Assembly (NCBI GenBank): GCA_020698575.1 | Contig: CM036253.1 | Location: forward strand, 32,045,719 to 32,109,718 | DNA: 64,000 nt | DNA from: Bostrychus sinensis | Taxonomy: Eukaryota > Chordata > Actinopteri > Gobiiformes > Eleotridae | Direction of reading: 5' to 3' | Part shown: positions 34,522 through 46,134 of the stretch, one piece after another | Layout: the number at the start of each line of letters is the position of its first letter | How positions within the stretch are numbered: position 1 is the stretch's first letter | Notes under the pieces: model-generated | Databases searched by the model: none | The model's input: the letters and a program-made list of their open reading frames with translations, nothing else | Told to the model about the DNA's origin: nothing | Program-made: the position numbers and the translations under genes

Positions 34522-35615
34522 GGCTGTGTCCAAAAGTCCTCCCTAATCCCTCTATAGTGCACTATATAGTGGTCACGCCATTTTGTAGTGCATGGTGTCC
34601 GAATGTCTAGTGCACTGTTTCCCAAAGTGGGGTCCAGAGCCCCCTGGGGGTCCGCGAAAGGTACTGCAGGGGGGCCCCCAGAGGTTGACTATATTTCAGT
34701 TCAATTTCAGTTTCAATTCATTCTTTATTTCAGACACACGGTTTTGGTCCATAACAACAAATAAAAACATACAAAAACATAAAAATATAATTAAGCAATG
34801 AAAAAATTAAGTATCTAAAAACATTAAGTACATAGAAAAAAATCTAATTTGAAATTGATTACAGTTATATACTTGTTTTAAAATATTACTTTAAAATAAA
34901 TTTTATCTAATAGTCAGTGTTTTTGTAATGTTTTTATAAAAATATATGGACAAAAACATGACATAGTTTTTTGAATAGAGGGAAGTTCTATCATTGGGGG
35001 TCCGCGTGGGATTTTCAGAAATTTAAGGAGGCCACTGGCAGTCTAGACTTTGGGAAAGGCTGGTCTAGTGGATAAAAAATAGTGCACTCAAAATTTCCCA
35101 CAGTGCATTTTGAAAAGTAGTGGATGGCGATGATCACTAGACGGTCAGTATAGACCAGAATGCGTCTGAATGAAACCAGTTAGAAACGCTTTTTTTTAAC
35201 TTCTGTCATGTCGTAATCAGAAATAAAAAGCTCTTAAATAAACCGTTGCAGTGCAAAATTGCTAACATTAGCTTACCCAGCATTCAGTCTCCCCACGTAA
35301 GGCACAGAGCTGCAATAATCCACTCTGTTTTATTCATTATAGCCATAATTCATGTTAAATATCACACGTATGACTATTATTTATCTATAAATACTAAAAC
35401 AACAAGTGAGTCTGGTCGGGCTTTATCACAGAAGAACATTATCAGCGGAGTTTCAACGAACATTTTTTTACACAGACGCCAGAGTCACATGATCACCGGT
35501 GAGAGAAAAACAGTGAGCGAGTGTCCGAATCATTCACAAAATGAGTGCACTATAGTCCGTTATACTATATAGTGAATGAGGGGTTAGGGGCTAGGGATGA
35601 CATTCGGACACAGCC
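34522..35615. mobile_element. Middle MITE of the nest, GGCTGTGTCC ends
   Basis: The left end GGCTGTGTCCAAAAGTCC and right end GACATTCGGACACAGCC are inverted. Further in, TATAGTGCACTATATAGT is mirrored by TATACTATATAGTGAATGAG. ATG flanks both sides (34519-34521 and 35616-35618), a 3-bp duplication that fits a Harbinger-like mechanism. It was inserted into the outer hAT-like element. Confidence 0.85.
34613..35062. mobile_element. Inner hAT-like element of the nest, family CAGTGGTTCCCAAAGT
   Basis: The left end CACTGTTTCCCAAAGTGGGG and right end ACTTTGGGAAAGGCTG are inverted. A perfect 8-bp duplication, GTCTAGTG, flanks it (34605-34612 and 35063-35070). Length is 450 bp. Shared internal blocks (CCAGAGCCCC, ACTGCAGGGGGGCCCC) tie it to the copies at 26632 and 63048. 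Confidence 0.93.
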
Positions 35616-35799
35616 ATGGTAAATAGTGACAAATGTGTTTTTAGTTTTCTTTGCATACATGGGGACAACTGGGACATGGTTTGTTAAAAACTGGGACATA
35701 TCAATGTTTTTAAAGGTTTGTCTTGGGACATATGACAAGGGGCCTAAAACTGGGACTGTCCCCATTAAATAAGGACATCTGGTCACCCTAACACTGTAT

Positions 35800-36790
35800 A
35801 ATCATAACACCTCCTCACAGATGCTCTTAATGTCTGAAGTCAACCACAATATGTAACTTTATTCTTAGGCCTGGGCTTTAGGTCCCATGCACTATTTCTA
35901 TTTAGTAGTCTGTTTCTGTCCATTGTACAAATACATACAAAAGGCCAGATCTGACAAAGTACTTTATAACATGTTTGTGATCATTTACATGTTATGAGCT
36001 CGACACACAAGGGATGACAAACAACAGCGACCCACAAAACTCATAGCCACCGTGTGATGACCCACACACACAAACGCACACACACACACACGCACACACA
36101 CACACAGGAGGGGATGAGCAGCAGCAGCCGGCAACAGGTCGAGTGTTGCGCTCAGTTCCAAAGCAAATTGCAGAGCTCCTACAGATTTAATTGGCAGTCA
36201 AACTGGAGGGAATTTCAAGTTTTGAACACCTCGGGAAAATTGGGGAAAATTACACGAATATAAAGAAGGCTCTTACAACAAGATTTTGTTCAAATTGAAT
36301 GAAGTAGTAGTTAGTATTACTGAATCGGTTCTATAACAAGAAAAAGGTGTGCATGGGTCAAAGGCCTGAGTACATCCCATATTGCAGTAAAGAAAAAAAA
36401 AGGCAAATAAGCTACTGTTTTTTTGTTTTGTTTTGTTTTGTTGGGGGGCGTGGGGGTGGGGGTCTTACATTTCTGTCATCTTATCTGGAAATGCTACTAA
36501 AACTTGACACGTGGGTATTATTTTTCCTCCATGTTGGTCTAAGTGACTGAGGAGCATCAGTCAGCTCATTGGTTCTCATCAGGCAATGGCAATGAAAAGT
36601 TGAACATTTTTCAACTTTCTTGGATCACGTTGCAAGCTGTGAGGACATGCAACATTTCACAAACACGAGTGTCACGTGTCGCTTCATAAGAGGGAGACTC
36701 GCGATCATCGTTTCATCGCTCAGGAAACAAACAGAGAAGAAGCCATGTCCCCTCCCGTGTGTCAAGCCCATTATACTGCTCATAGATTTG
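35800..36790. other. Intron, no recognised gene
   Basis: Contains a CA microsatellite (36062-36107) and a TTTTG run (36420-36440). Nothing else is recognised. Confidence 0.45.
36062..36107. repeat. (CA)n microsatellite
   Basis: About 20 CA units with CG interruptions. Confidence 0.95.
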
Positions 36791-36792
36791 AG

Positions 36793-36960
36793 CGACAGTG
36801 ACGCAGTGGGTTAAACGCTTGCCCACCAACCAGAGAGTTTGAACCTTTCTTTGTTGTTTCCCTGGACAAGACACTTCACCTACATTGTCCACTCTAGTCA
36901 CAGTATGTGGCTGGACAGGAAGGGCATCTTCAAATCATTATTCAAGGCCGATCATCTGCA
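36793..36960 (+). mobile_element. tRNA-derived SINE
   Basis: GACGCAGTGGGTTAAACGCT has the box-A position and GAGAGTTTGAACC the box-B position of a tRNA-like head. GACAAGACACTTCACCTACA and GGACAGGAAGGGCATC follow in the usual order. Confidence 0.7.
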
Positions 36961-36984
36961 GCTGATCTGCTGATCAAGTGCAAA

Positions 36985-37367
36985 ATTTGTGGTGAATGTG
37001 CTTTTTCTGTCATTCCCCTAAACTGTGAAACCAGCTGCCAATAGAGATTAGACTGGCTGAGTTTTTTAATCACTTCTCAAAATGCACCTCTTATCATTAG
37101 CTTTTAACAGTGTGAGATACTGACATTTGCCCTTTGTTGTTTTAACTTATGTTTTAGTCGCTTATGTGGTTTTGACATGAATATATTATTGGATCCTAGT
37201 TATGTTTTGTGTAATTTGAAATTTTTGAGTTTTTTTGTTTGTTTGTTTTGTTTTTGTGTATTTTATCATACAGCACTTTGGCCACCTGCATAGTTTTTTA
37301 AAAGTGCTTTATAAATAAATCTAATATGGTATGGTATGGTATGGTATGGTATGGTATGGTATGGTAC
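36985..37367 (+). mobile_element. L2/CR1-like LINE 3' end with (TATGG)n tail
   Basis: The first 90 bp translate to a degenerate NQLPIEIRLAEFFNHF, the LWNSLP...F motif that ends many CR1/L2-group polymerases. A 3' untranslated region follows, with AAAAGTGCTTTATAAATAAA and then eight or nine TATGG units (37325-37367). It is a heavily 5'-truncated copy. Confidence 0.7.
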
Positions 37368-37542
37368 ATTCTGGAGCCAGGCCTGGGGTCAAGGCTCGCA
37401 GGCAAGCTCCCAGTGACCTGGCCAGGTCCAATCTGAAAAGGTACACTGAAACTCTTCAGATGTTACAGAAAACACCTCTGTTTACTCTGTGCACCACTTT
37501 CTTAACTGCATTTAATGCCATTCTGGTTTATTACACTTTTCC

Positions 37543-37690
37543 ATTCAATTCAATTCAGATTTATTTGTATAGCCCAGTATCACAACAAAAGTCACCTCAA
37601 AGGGCTTCACAAACAGTTGATCAAACATAAACATACAATCAGACTTAACACACAATCAGACTTAACACACAATCAGACTTAAAAACCTGT
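37543..37690 (-). mobile_element. L2-like LINE 3' untranslated end
   Basis: Same blocks as 11160-11435 (AGGGCTTCACAAACAGTTGA, TCAAACATAAACATACAATC). The unit AATCAGACTTAACACAC is repeated three times in tandem. Confidence 0.65.
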
Positions 37691-37751
37691 ATATGTCCAA
37701 TAGCAGTTGTTTTCCAAACAGTGTTAATTACCTAAAATGGTGAAAACTATT

Positions 37752-38048
37752 TTTGAGGCGGCAGTAGCTCATTAGGTAGAGCTATTGCCCACTAACCAGA
37801 AGGCTGGCAAATCAATCCCTGCAGCCAGCACTGCATATTGCCATTGTGTCCTTGGGCAAGACACTTCACTAGTGTATGAATGTGTCAGTGTGATTGTGTG
37901 TTCGGTGGCGGTTGGAGAGGCTGCAGGCACAGAAATGCTGCCACCTCTCCATCAGTCTGAGTGTGACTGAGGAGTGAATGAATAATGCAAGCTAATTGTG
38001 ACGAGACTTTGAGTGTCTAGAAAAGCTCTATAGAAGACCAATGCATAA
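37752..38048 (+). mobile_element. tRNA-derived SINE, nearly full length
   Basis: The head GGCGGCAGTAGCTCATTAGG resembles a tRNA 5' half. TGTCCTTGGGCAAGACACTT, GGTGGCGGTTGGAGAGGCTG and TGACTGAGGAGTGAATGAAT form the body. The tail AGAAAAGCTCTATAGAAGAC is LINE-like. Related copies lie at 48690-48945 (+) and 56480-56700 (-). Confidence 0.8.
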
Positions 38049-38253
38049 AAGACTTATGTCATGAAGGCTGTAGTACATAGTTGAGAAAATAACATTGGTT
38101 CAGTATAAAGTGTGTCACAATAAAACTGGCTCTCACCATCAGACCAATAAAGAATCATTAGAAGTTATATAAATGGAGCATAAGGCAGAGGTTCATACCT
38201 CTTCCTGTGAAAACATGTCTCCTCTAAACCATGTCCTGCTTCTTTCAGACTAA

Positions 38254-38352
38254 AAGCGCGAAGTGAAAATGATTTCTGCGACACCATCTCCGTCCATAAG
38301 CTCCTCCACGCTGAACTACAGACGTGTGAAGAGTCCATCATGTTCTAAGTGT
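38254..38352 (+). CDS. Candidate exon, gene unknown
   Basis: CTTCTTTCAG forms a good acceptor at 38253 and GTTAG|GTAGG a possible donor after about 38371. One frame from the acceptor gives a 32-residue end: LKARSENDFCDTISVHK, then LLHAELQTCEESIMF, then TAA at 38350. A second frame, from an ATG at 38269, stays open to the donor. No family is recognised. The peptide is of balanced composition and the segment is more complex than the surrounding sequence, but chance or a decayed exon is at least as likely. Confidence 0.15.
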
Positions 38353-38374
38353 CGAGGTGGCACTGTTAGGTAGG

Positions 38375-38972
38375 ACTGATCAGAAAAGGCTTTTCACAGC
38401 TTCAGTGGACCTCTGACAGATTGTGTTTTCTTAAGTTAACTGAGATAAACTTGTCTGAGATCAATATGAGGATAAGGGCATAACTGGGAATTGAATTATT
38501 GTGCATAGGCGATATTAAAGCTTGCAGACAAATTGACTGTTTATAGTGCAATACAAGTTGGCATTGAACTCAACAACTTCCACTTTAAATGATTATTTTC
38601 TTTTTATAAGCCAGTGATGTTTAACAGCCTTGCATTATAGCAAGTCATTATCAATATGGTTAAGTAGTTGAGTGATTCAAAGAACTTGTGCGTGCTCAAA
38701 ATTCCATAAGCATGAACAATATGAAAAATGTGGTAAAAGCTGGCCATGACAGAGACTAATGTTCTCATTTCATCTTATTACAGACATTCATTTCTGTAGA
38801 GACATTAATGAGATACAATTATGTGATAATCCATGCTATGCTTAGTTGAAGGTGGTGTGTTTGATTCTGTTGGGCAATTTGGGCATTATAAGGATATGAA
38901 TTTCAATATTTTCTTGTAAGCTGGCAACATTAGCAATTTCTGCCGAGAAATAATTACATCGTCACAAAGTTG
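38375..38972. other. Intron, no recognised gene
   Basis: No frame or repeat recognised. Confidence 0.45.
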
Positions 38973-38978
38973 GTCAAA

Positions 38979-39146
38979 GTAAGTCAGGCATAACATTGGC
39001 CCTCGTCAAACTCGCACAAATCCTTACACTTGCAGATTTTTCCTTCTTCTAATACATCAACAAAGGGCAAAATCACTTACTGTCCACCCACTAGCAGGTG
39101 CTACGTTTACTTTTCAGTGGTCATAATGTTATGCCTGATTTGTGTA
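38979..39146 (-). mobile_element. Deletion derivative of a Tc1-like transposon
   Basis: AGTCAGGCATAACATT at the left and AATGTTATGCCTGATT at the right are inverted ends of a widespread fish Tc1 group. Between them, on the minus strand, only the start of the transposase remains (KDLCEFDEGQ-like, from TCGTCAAACTCGCACAAATC). About 170 bp are left from an element normally near 1.2-1.5 kb. Confidence 0.7.
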
Positions 39147-39278
39147 TGCTCACAATAAAAAAAACTATGTATGCAACTATGTTCTCCCTTTGACGCAAAC
39201 AGCAAGCAGTATCAGCTGTGAGATTAATTATGTCAAACTAAGGCTAGACTGAAAGTGTTTAGAAGATGTAAAACCTCT

Positions 39279-39282
<4 letters not shown>

Positions 39283-39312
<30 letters not shown>

Positions 39313-39352
39313 TGTATGTATGTATGTATGTATGCATGTATGTATGTATGTA
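39283..39352. repeat. (TATG)n microsatellite, left part
   Basis: About 17 units ending exactly where the L2-like LINE begins. The same repeat resumes on its other side at 40927. Confidence 0.95.
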
Positions 39353-40925
39353 GGCAAGGCAAGGCAAGTTTATTTGTACAGCACAATTCATACACAGAGC
39401 AATTCAAAGTGCTTTACAGAAAAAAGGCAAATTTAAAAGTACAAAACACAATTAAAACAATAAAATCAAATTGAAAGAGTATAATTAAGAATCAATTTAA
39501 AATTAAATTAAAAGAGAAGAGTGCAGATAAAACACTTTCATTTGGCATATGCACTGCTAAAAAGAACAGTTTTAAGTCTGGACTTGAACATTGTCAGAGT
39601 AGAGGCCTGTCTAACATCGTCAGGAAGACTGTTCCAGAGTTTAGCTGCATAAAACTGAAACGCTGCTTCACTGAGTTTAGTCCTGACTCTGGGACCAGCA
39701 GAGACCTGTCCCTGAGGTTCTCAGAGTCTGAGATGGTTCATATGGAACTAACAGGTCAGAGATGTACTTTGGTGCTAAGCCATGGAGAGACTTGTACACA
39801 AGCAGAGATGTTTTAAAGTCTATTCTCTGAGCAACAGGAAGCCAGTGCAGAGACCTGAGGACAGGACTAATATGGTCGTACTTCCTGGTTTTAGTCAGGA
39901 CCCGAGCAGCAGCGTTCTGGACGTCCTGCAGTTGTCTTACAGCTGGTTTAGTGAGTCCAGTGAGCAGACTGTTACAGTAGTCTAACCTGCTGGAGATGAA
40001 TGCATGAATAAGTCTCTCTAGGTCTGGTATAGACAGTAACCCTTTGATTCTGGCAATGTTTTTGAGATGGTAAAATGCTGATGATGTTATAGATTTAATG
40101 AGTCCATGATTACCCCGAGATTTCTAACCTGACTTGTAGGCTTTAGTGAAAGAGACTCGAGGTGACTACAGACACCTTGTCTTTGTTTCTGTGGGCCAAA
40201 GATGATTATTTCAGTCTTGTCTGTGTTTAGCTGGAGAAAGTTGTTTTTCATCCACTCATTGATCTGTTGGATGCAGTGACAGAGTGAATCCACAGGTCCA
40301 TATTCACCTGCTGTCAGTGAGATGTAAATCTGAGTGTCATCTGCATAATTGTGGTAGGATATGTTATTGCTGCTTGCTTGCCCCAGGGGTCCATGGGCAC
40401 CCCACAGGTCAGGGCCGTTTGGTCTGAGACACAGTTACTGATTTCAACAAAGTACTTCCTATCTTCAAGATAGGACTTACACCATTTTAGGGCAGTACCA
40501 GAAATACCTACCCAGTCCTCTAATCTTTGTAACAGGATCACATGGTCAACTGTATCAAAAGCAGCACTCAGATCCAGCAGAACTAAGACAGAGACATTGC
40601 CTGTGTCGGTGTTCAGGCGGATGTCATTAGTCACCTTGATAAGAGCAGTCTCAGTGCTGTGATGGGGCCTAAAACCTGACTGAAAATCATCAAAGCAGAA
40701 GAAAGTCAGTAAGTTGTTGGTATATAACTTTCTCAAGGACTTTACCTAAAAACGGCAGGTTTGATATGGGCCGATAGTTGTTCAGTACTGTGGCATCAAG
40801 ACTGCTCTTCTTTAGGAGAGGTTTGATGACAGCAGTTTTCAAGGCCCTTGGAAATGTTCCAGACTGCAGTGAGATGTTAACTAAATGAGAAAGTTGAGGT
40901 AACAAACTGCTCAGCACAGATTTTA
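39353..40925 (-). pseudogene. L2-like LINE reverse transcriptase, 5'-truncated and decayed
   Basis: On the minus strand the translation begins inside the polymerase: PLLKKSSLDATVLNNYRPIS and NLPFLGKVLEKVI, then FQSGFRPHHSTETALIK, then LLDLSAAFDTVDH (the first catalytic Asp). After a deletion and frameshift behind CGVP comes NYADDTQIY with the catalytic YADD intact, then NNFLQLNTDKTEIIIFGP and NLGVIMD. A QNAAARVLT / DHISPVLRSLHWLPV region follows, antisense to 39782-39985. These are the CR1/L2-group signatures of fish. The endonuclease half is absent. The 3' end closes with three TTGCC units. At least three frame breaks make it inactive. Confidence 0.9.
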
Positions 40926-40926
40926 G

Positions 40927-41580
40927 ATGTATGTATGTATGTATGTATGTATGTATGTATGCATGTATGTATGTATGTATGTATGTATGTATGTATGTAT
41001 GTATGTATGTATGTATGTATGCATGTATGTATGTATGTATGTATGTATGTATGCATGTATGTATGTATGTATGTATGTATGTATGTATGTATGTATGTAT
41101 GTATGCATGTATGTATGTATGCATGTATGCATGTGTGTATGTATGCATGTGTGTATGTATGTATGTATGTATGTGTGTATGTATGTATGTATGTATGTAT
41201 GCATGTATGTATGTATGTATGTATGCATGTATGCATGTGTGTATGTATGCATGTGTGTATGTATGTATGTATGTATGTATGTATGTATGTATGTATGTAT
41301 GTATGTATGTATGTATGTATGCATGTATGTATGTATGTATGCATGTATGCATGTGTGTATGTATGCATGTGTGTATGTATGTATGTATGCATGTATGCAT
41401 GTATGTATGTATGCATGTATCTATGTATGCATGTATGCATGTGTGTATGTATGCATGTGTGTATGTATGTATGTATGTATGTATGTATGTATGTATGTAT
41501 GTATGCATGCATGTATGTATGTATGCATGTATGCATGTGTGTATGTATGCATGTGTGTATGTATGTATGTATGTATGTAT
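40927..41580. repeat. (ATGT)n microsatellite with higher-order structure
   Basis: A 655-bp tract with GCATG and GTGTATG variants. A block starting GCATGTATGCATGTGTGTAT, 37 bp long, occurs at 41121, 41225, 41341, 41429 and 41525. Open frames of 133-303 codons on both strands here (MYVC and HTYI repeats) are by-products of the 4-bp unit. Confidence 0.95.
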
Positions 41581-42199
41581 GACATTTTGCAAAAACAACA
41601 TTATGTTGGAGATTTAATTCAATTCTCCAGACTCCATATTTTGACATTTTTTAAAACTTATTACTGTAACATTGTTCTCAGATTATTTTGGAATTTCACC
41701 AGCGGGGTATAATATGAAGAGTAATGGAGGCAGAACAGTCCCTTGAGGAACTCCAGTAACGGTAATTACTCTGTTACAGATGCAGCTCCCCGTCTGACAT
41801 ACAGTGCTTTATCAGTAAGTATGGTCACACGATGCTGAAATGTCTCCATTAGGCCATCTAACTGAACTTTCTGTAAGAGCTAATTAACTCAGCAGCATTG
41901 TGGTGCTGTAACTTAAGACTACTATGTCTTCATTGGATGAGTTAGCATTAGCCACTGTAAGCCATAACGTGTACAACCCCAGTTTAACAAAGCAGGGACG
42001 CATGCTGTGTAAACTGTAAATAAAAAAAAAATACATTTTTTCTAATGTCATAAAAATGCATTTTATTCACACTAGAACATAAGCATATTGGGTGTTGAAA
42101 CTGAGATATTTTACCAGTTCATGACAAATAATAGTTCATCTTGAAATGAATGACAGCAACATGTCTAAAAGAAAAAAAAAGAAAAGAAAGAAAAATCAG

Positions 42200-42310
<111 letters not shown>

Positions 42311-42825
42311 AACGTAGAGCAACCAGTGAGAGGAACTGAGACGGGACAGCGCTCGCCCCTCCCCTGTGTCTCCCTCTGACCTGTCCCTGTGTCAGAGAGG
42401 AGAAGACTGTGTCGTATTCATTTGGAAACTGGGGGGCAATGTGTGTTTTTACTGAAATTTTGGTATGTGCAGCTTCAGTTTTAATCGGTGCTGCTTCTCC
42501 AGTGTAAAAGTGAAAGTAGTCAATGAATCTTTACACGTGACGCTCGTCGGATATTGGTCAAATCCATGCATTCAGTGGCTGTGGAGCAGTCTGACTGAGT
42601 GAAATACACAGTGTTGTCACTGAGACTAAACAAATCCTCAGACTTATGCCTGGTCCACAGTAGGCGTAAAAGTTACACCTGGGTGTATCACACACAGGAC
42701 CTAAGTCTGAGTGGTCCACTCATCATAACTATGAGCTGGTCGTAACTTTCAGTTCTAAGTTAGACATAAGGCTATGCCCAGTCATACGAGCAGCTGGTGC
42801 ACTCCGCACCTGAAGTCCTGCCAAT

Positions 42826-43110
42826 TAACATAATTTATTCATAAAACACTGTGCTGCTCTGTTTCCACTCATTCCTTACAGCTGTTTTGTAGGATGTAAA
42901 CAGCTTTTTTTTTCTCTCTGTTTCTGTTCAAAAGAGTCTAACAGAGCTGCACTCTGCTGCCCTCTGCTGGTCTCTATTACAGTAGTAAAGTAATTATTGG
43001 AAATGCTTTCTTTTAGTCGCATAATCTTTTTAAAGGTTGCAAGACGTGTAATGCTGTTCTAGAGGTGACCAAGATTGGTTTAAAAATATGTTTTAATATG
43101 TAATAAACTA
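42826..43110 (+). mobile_element. TATTATGC-family repeat, copy 1
   Basis: CTGTTTCCACTCATTCCTTA, CTCTGTTTCTGTTCAAAAGA, CTGCTGGTCTCTATTACAG and TTTAAAGGTTGCAAGACGTG occur in the same order in copies 2 (44693) and 3 (47210). Confidence 0.75.
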
Positions 43111-43414
43111 AAAGTAATTTCACTAACTCCCCAATTAACAAAATCAGTTCCAAAATGCATCTCCAGTTGTTTTTTCATAATAAATTGTTCTTTTTCAGCC
43201 TTTTGTTGCTCCGTCCTAACTTTTCAGAGATGTGTCGCTGCCACAAAATTAAAAAGAGCTATTGTTTTTCATGAAATGGATAAATATCTCAACACCTGAT
43301 ATGTTTATGTTCTATTGTGAATAAAATACAGTTTCATGAGATTTTCAAATCATTGCATTCTGTTTGTATTTTACCCAGCACCACAACTTTTTCGGACTTG
43401 GGGTCGTACTTTCA

Positions 43415-44367
43415 TTGCTTGTGACCCCTTGTTGCTGGTTTAAGTATGTATATGGCAAGAAGAAAAATTTGGGCAACAAAAGTGATTACAAGAGCTCTTC
43501 AAAAAACTCTTTATGAAGTGTAGTTAGTAGAGAGTCCTGCTTTGTTTGTCTATGACTTTTGCTCCATGTCTACTCCCGTACATTGCTGTGATATCAAACA
43601 GTAAACAAGCTCAACAAGACTTTCCCACAAGCACCTCTTCAACTCTCCGACCTACAGGGCTGAACATTCCCACCAAGGAACAGAGGGCATTATGGGATCT
43701 TATACAAGCTCTTTACATACATCTGAAATACAGAATGCAGTGTACACGAGAAGCAGAACTAACATGCTTTCAGCTTGTGGAGGCCTGATGTGTTATTGAC
43801 AGCACTTAAGTGTGAAAGAGTAATGATAATGGGGCTGAGTGAAAAGCCTCTGTGCTTCAAACTATGATGCAACTGCTCTGAAATACACCGCGTGCCCTTT
43901 CACTTCTCACTTCACTGGTGTTAGCTGTGTTCTGTTCTCGGAAGTCAGAAAAATATACAATGTGCTTTTGTCTTGTGTACCTCTGGGCTTTTGTCATACT
44001 ATGAGTACCCTTTTACTCATACTCTTGATAATTGTTCAAAAAAGTGGGAACATAAAATGGGGAATAAAACATGACATCACTTTATAAGAACAAAAACATT
44101 TTATACTTTTATACATTTTATATTTACTTTACTCTAAATACAAATCATCCAGTATTTTTTAAAACTCAAATTCAAGGAGAAAAAAATAAAACAAATAATA
44201 ATCTGTCTGCCTTTAAAATAAATGTAATCTATAAAAATATAAAATCAAAATATTAAAGAAAAAGGAAACTCTTAATTCACTTATTTATTTTGTTGTATAT
44301 TAAGCAATCAATTTAAATAAAAATAAAAAATAGATAATAATCTTAAACTTAAAGTTGCTATGAGCAG

Positions 44368-44398
<31 letters not shown>

Positions 44399-44690
44399 CA
44401 TTAAAATTACTCACGTGTGCCAAGATATAACAAACTAATACAAATATTAATTTTACTGATAACAATGGTACAGTTGATTTATTAACAAATATATAAAAAT
44501 ATATTTTACATAATGGCCAAGTTGTTTTTGTTTATATTTTGTGTTTTTGTTCTAAAACTGCATTGCCGATCGTCCAATCAGAGTGCATGCTGCTTACAGA
44601 ACCTGTAATAATTTTTAAATAATTTGAATAGCTCCCCTTTGAAACAAATAAAGAAATATGTAACACAATATAATATTCAAATAATAGTCT
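43415..44690. other. AT-rich intron, no recognised gene
   Basis: Contains a short AT tract at 44369-44392. Frames at 43546-43788 and 43839-44087 have no recognised domains. Confidence 0.4.
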
Positions 44691-44692
44691 TC

Positions 44693-45172
44693 AAAGAAGA
44701 TATATTATGCAAAAACAAATGTGTTTTGTTTCATGCACGCCTGTTTGAGTAATCCTCTATCCACTGGCACTGAATTTCGGAGGCCTCAGAACGCTCTGTT
44801 GCATGACCCTCCGCCTCTCCCACGAACCCCCGCCCACTCCAGGAAGCACGGACCAATCAACAAGTCCTCTACATCCAGTCTACTCTCATTCATTTACAAA
44901 ATAACTGTGTACGTTTTTATTTTGTAATAAAATGGCATCACACAAAAGTTTAAGGAACCAAAAAGCTTTTTTCACTGTTTCTGTTCAAATGAGAATAACA
45001 TAGCTGCACTCGGCTGGTCTCTCCATCTGTTTCCTTATGACACCAGTAGAGTCCTTAACAGAAATGTTTTTTTTTTTTGTTAGATAAGATTTTTAAAGGT
45101 TGCAGTGCTGTTCTTGACCAAGATTGATTTAAAATATGAATAAAAGCATAATATAGCCCCTTTAATAAAAAT
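44693..45172 (+). mobile_element. TATTATGC-family repeat, copy 2 (longest)
   Basis: The left end AGATATATTATGCAAAAACA and right end GCATAATATAGCCCCTTTAA are inverted. The body includes a GC-rich section (CCTCCGCCTCTCCCACGAAC) absent from copy 1 as retained, then TTCTGTTCAAATGAGAATAA and TTTTTAAAGGTTGCAGTGCT, shared with the other copies. Confidence 0.75.
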
Positions 45173-45174
45173 CA

Positions 45175-45815
45175 AATCCAAATCCAAATTTACCGAAAGA
45201 AATGTAATGAACTCCATTTTAACACATGCTACTAAACTTAAAAAAAAAAAAAAAAAGGTATTCAAATAATCTTTTCAGTTTCACCTTCTTTTCACTTTTT
45301 TGTCTTAAGTTTTAAGATCCCATATATTTTCTTATGTTCTTCTAAATGAGTTATTATATAATTCCATGTTTAAAGTGCAGGGTCCCTGTACCCCTGGTTG
45401 GAAAACACCATTCTATATCACTATGCAATGCTCGCGTTTGTCCGAGATGACTAAAAACGACAGGAAAGAATAAAGTTATGGCAAAAAAGTGAATGAGACG
45501 GGACTTACATGGGGCAGAACAAGCTGTGTATTCTAATATCTCTGCTAAAGTGACCTTCCCAGATTTTATGAATAAAGAAGACTTCTTATCCTACTTTTTA
45601 ATTTCTAACTCCACAGCCATTCTTTGAGGCTGCTTTAGTTTAAGCGGTTCTCAGCTGTTTAAGACCCAGTTTTGTCTTTGATCGTTCATTTATGCTTTAC
45701 AGAATACAGAGTGTATTGAGAGCTGAGTTTTTTATTCTTTGGAGGGAGGAGTTTTGACCTAAAACTAAATTTTATTAGTCTAGAGTGGATGAAAGTTCAT
45801 AATCACAATTAATTA
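45175..45815. other. Intron, no recognised gene
   Basis: An A run at 45241-45256; nothing else recognised. Confidence 0.4.
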
Positions 45816-46132
<317 letters not shown>

Positions 46133-46134
46133 AT

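Larger units (their letters stand above)
34353..35790. mobile_element. Outer hAT-like element of a triple nest
   Basis: The left end TAGGGTTAGCACATTTCT and right end GGACATCTGGTCACCCTA are inverted (family TAGGGTGACCA). A perfect 8-bp duplication, ACACTGTA, stands at 34345-34352 and 35791-35798. The element's own sequence is at 34353-34520 and 35616-35790. Everything between is a second element, which itself holds a third. A separate copy is at 55117-55654. Confidence 0.92.

Noticed and set aside
36793..36850. tRNA gene
   Set aside because: Only box-A and box-B-like pieces are present and the remainder is a SINE body; no full cloverleaf. The same holds for 37752, 53404 and 58122.
40927..41712. 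Open frames of 215-303 codons with MYVC or HTYI repeats on both strands
   Set aside because: They are produced by the 4-bp ATGT repeat, which leaves three frames per strand open; there is no other coding evidence.
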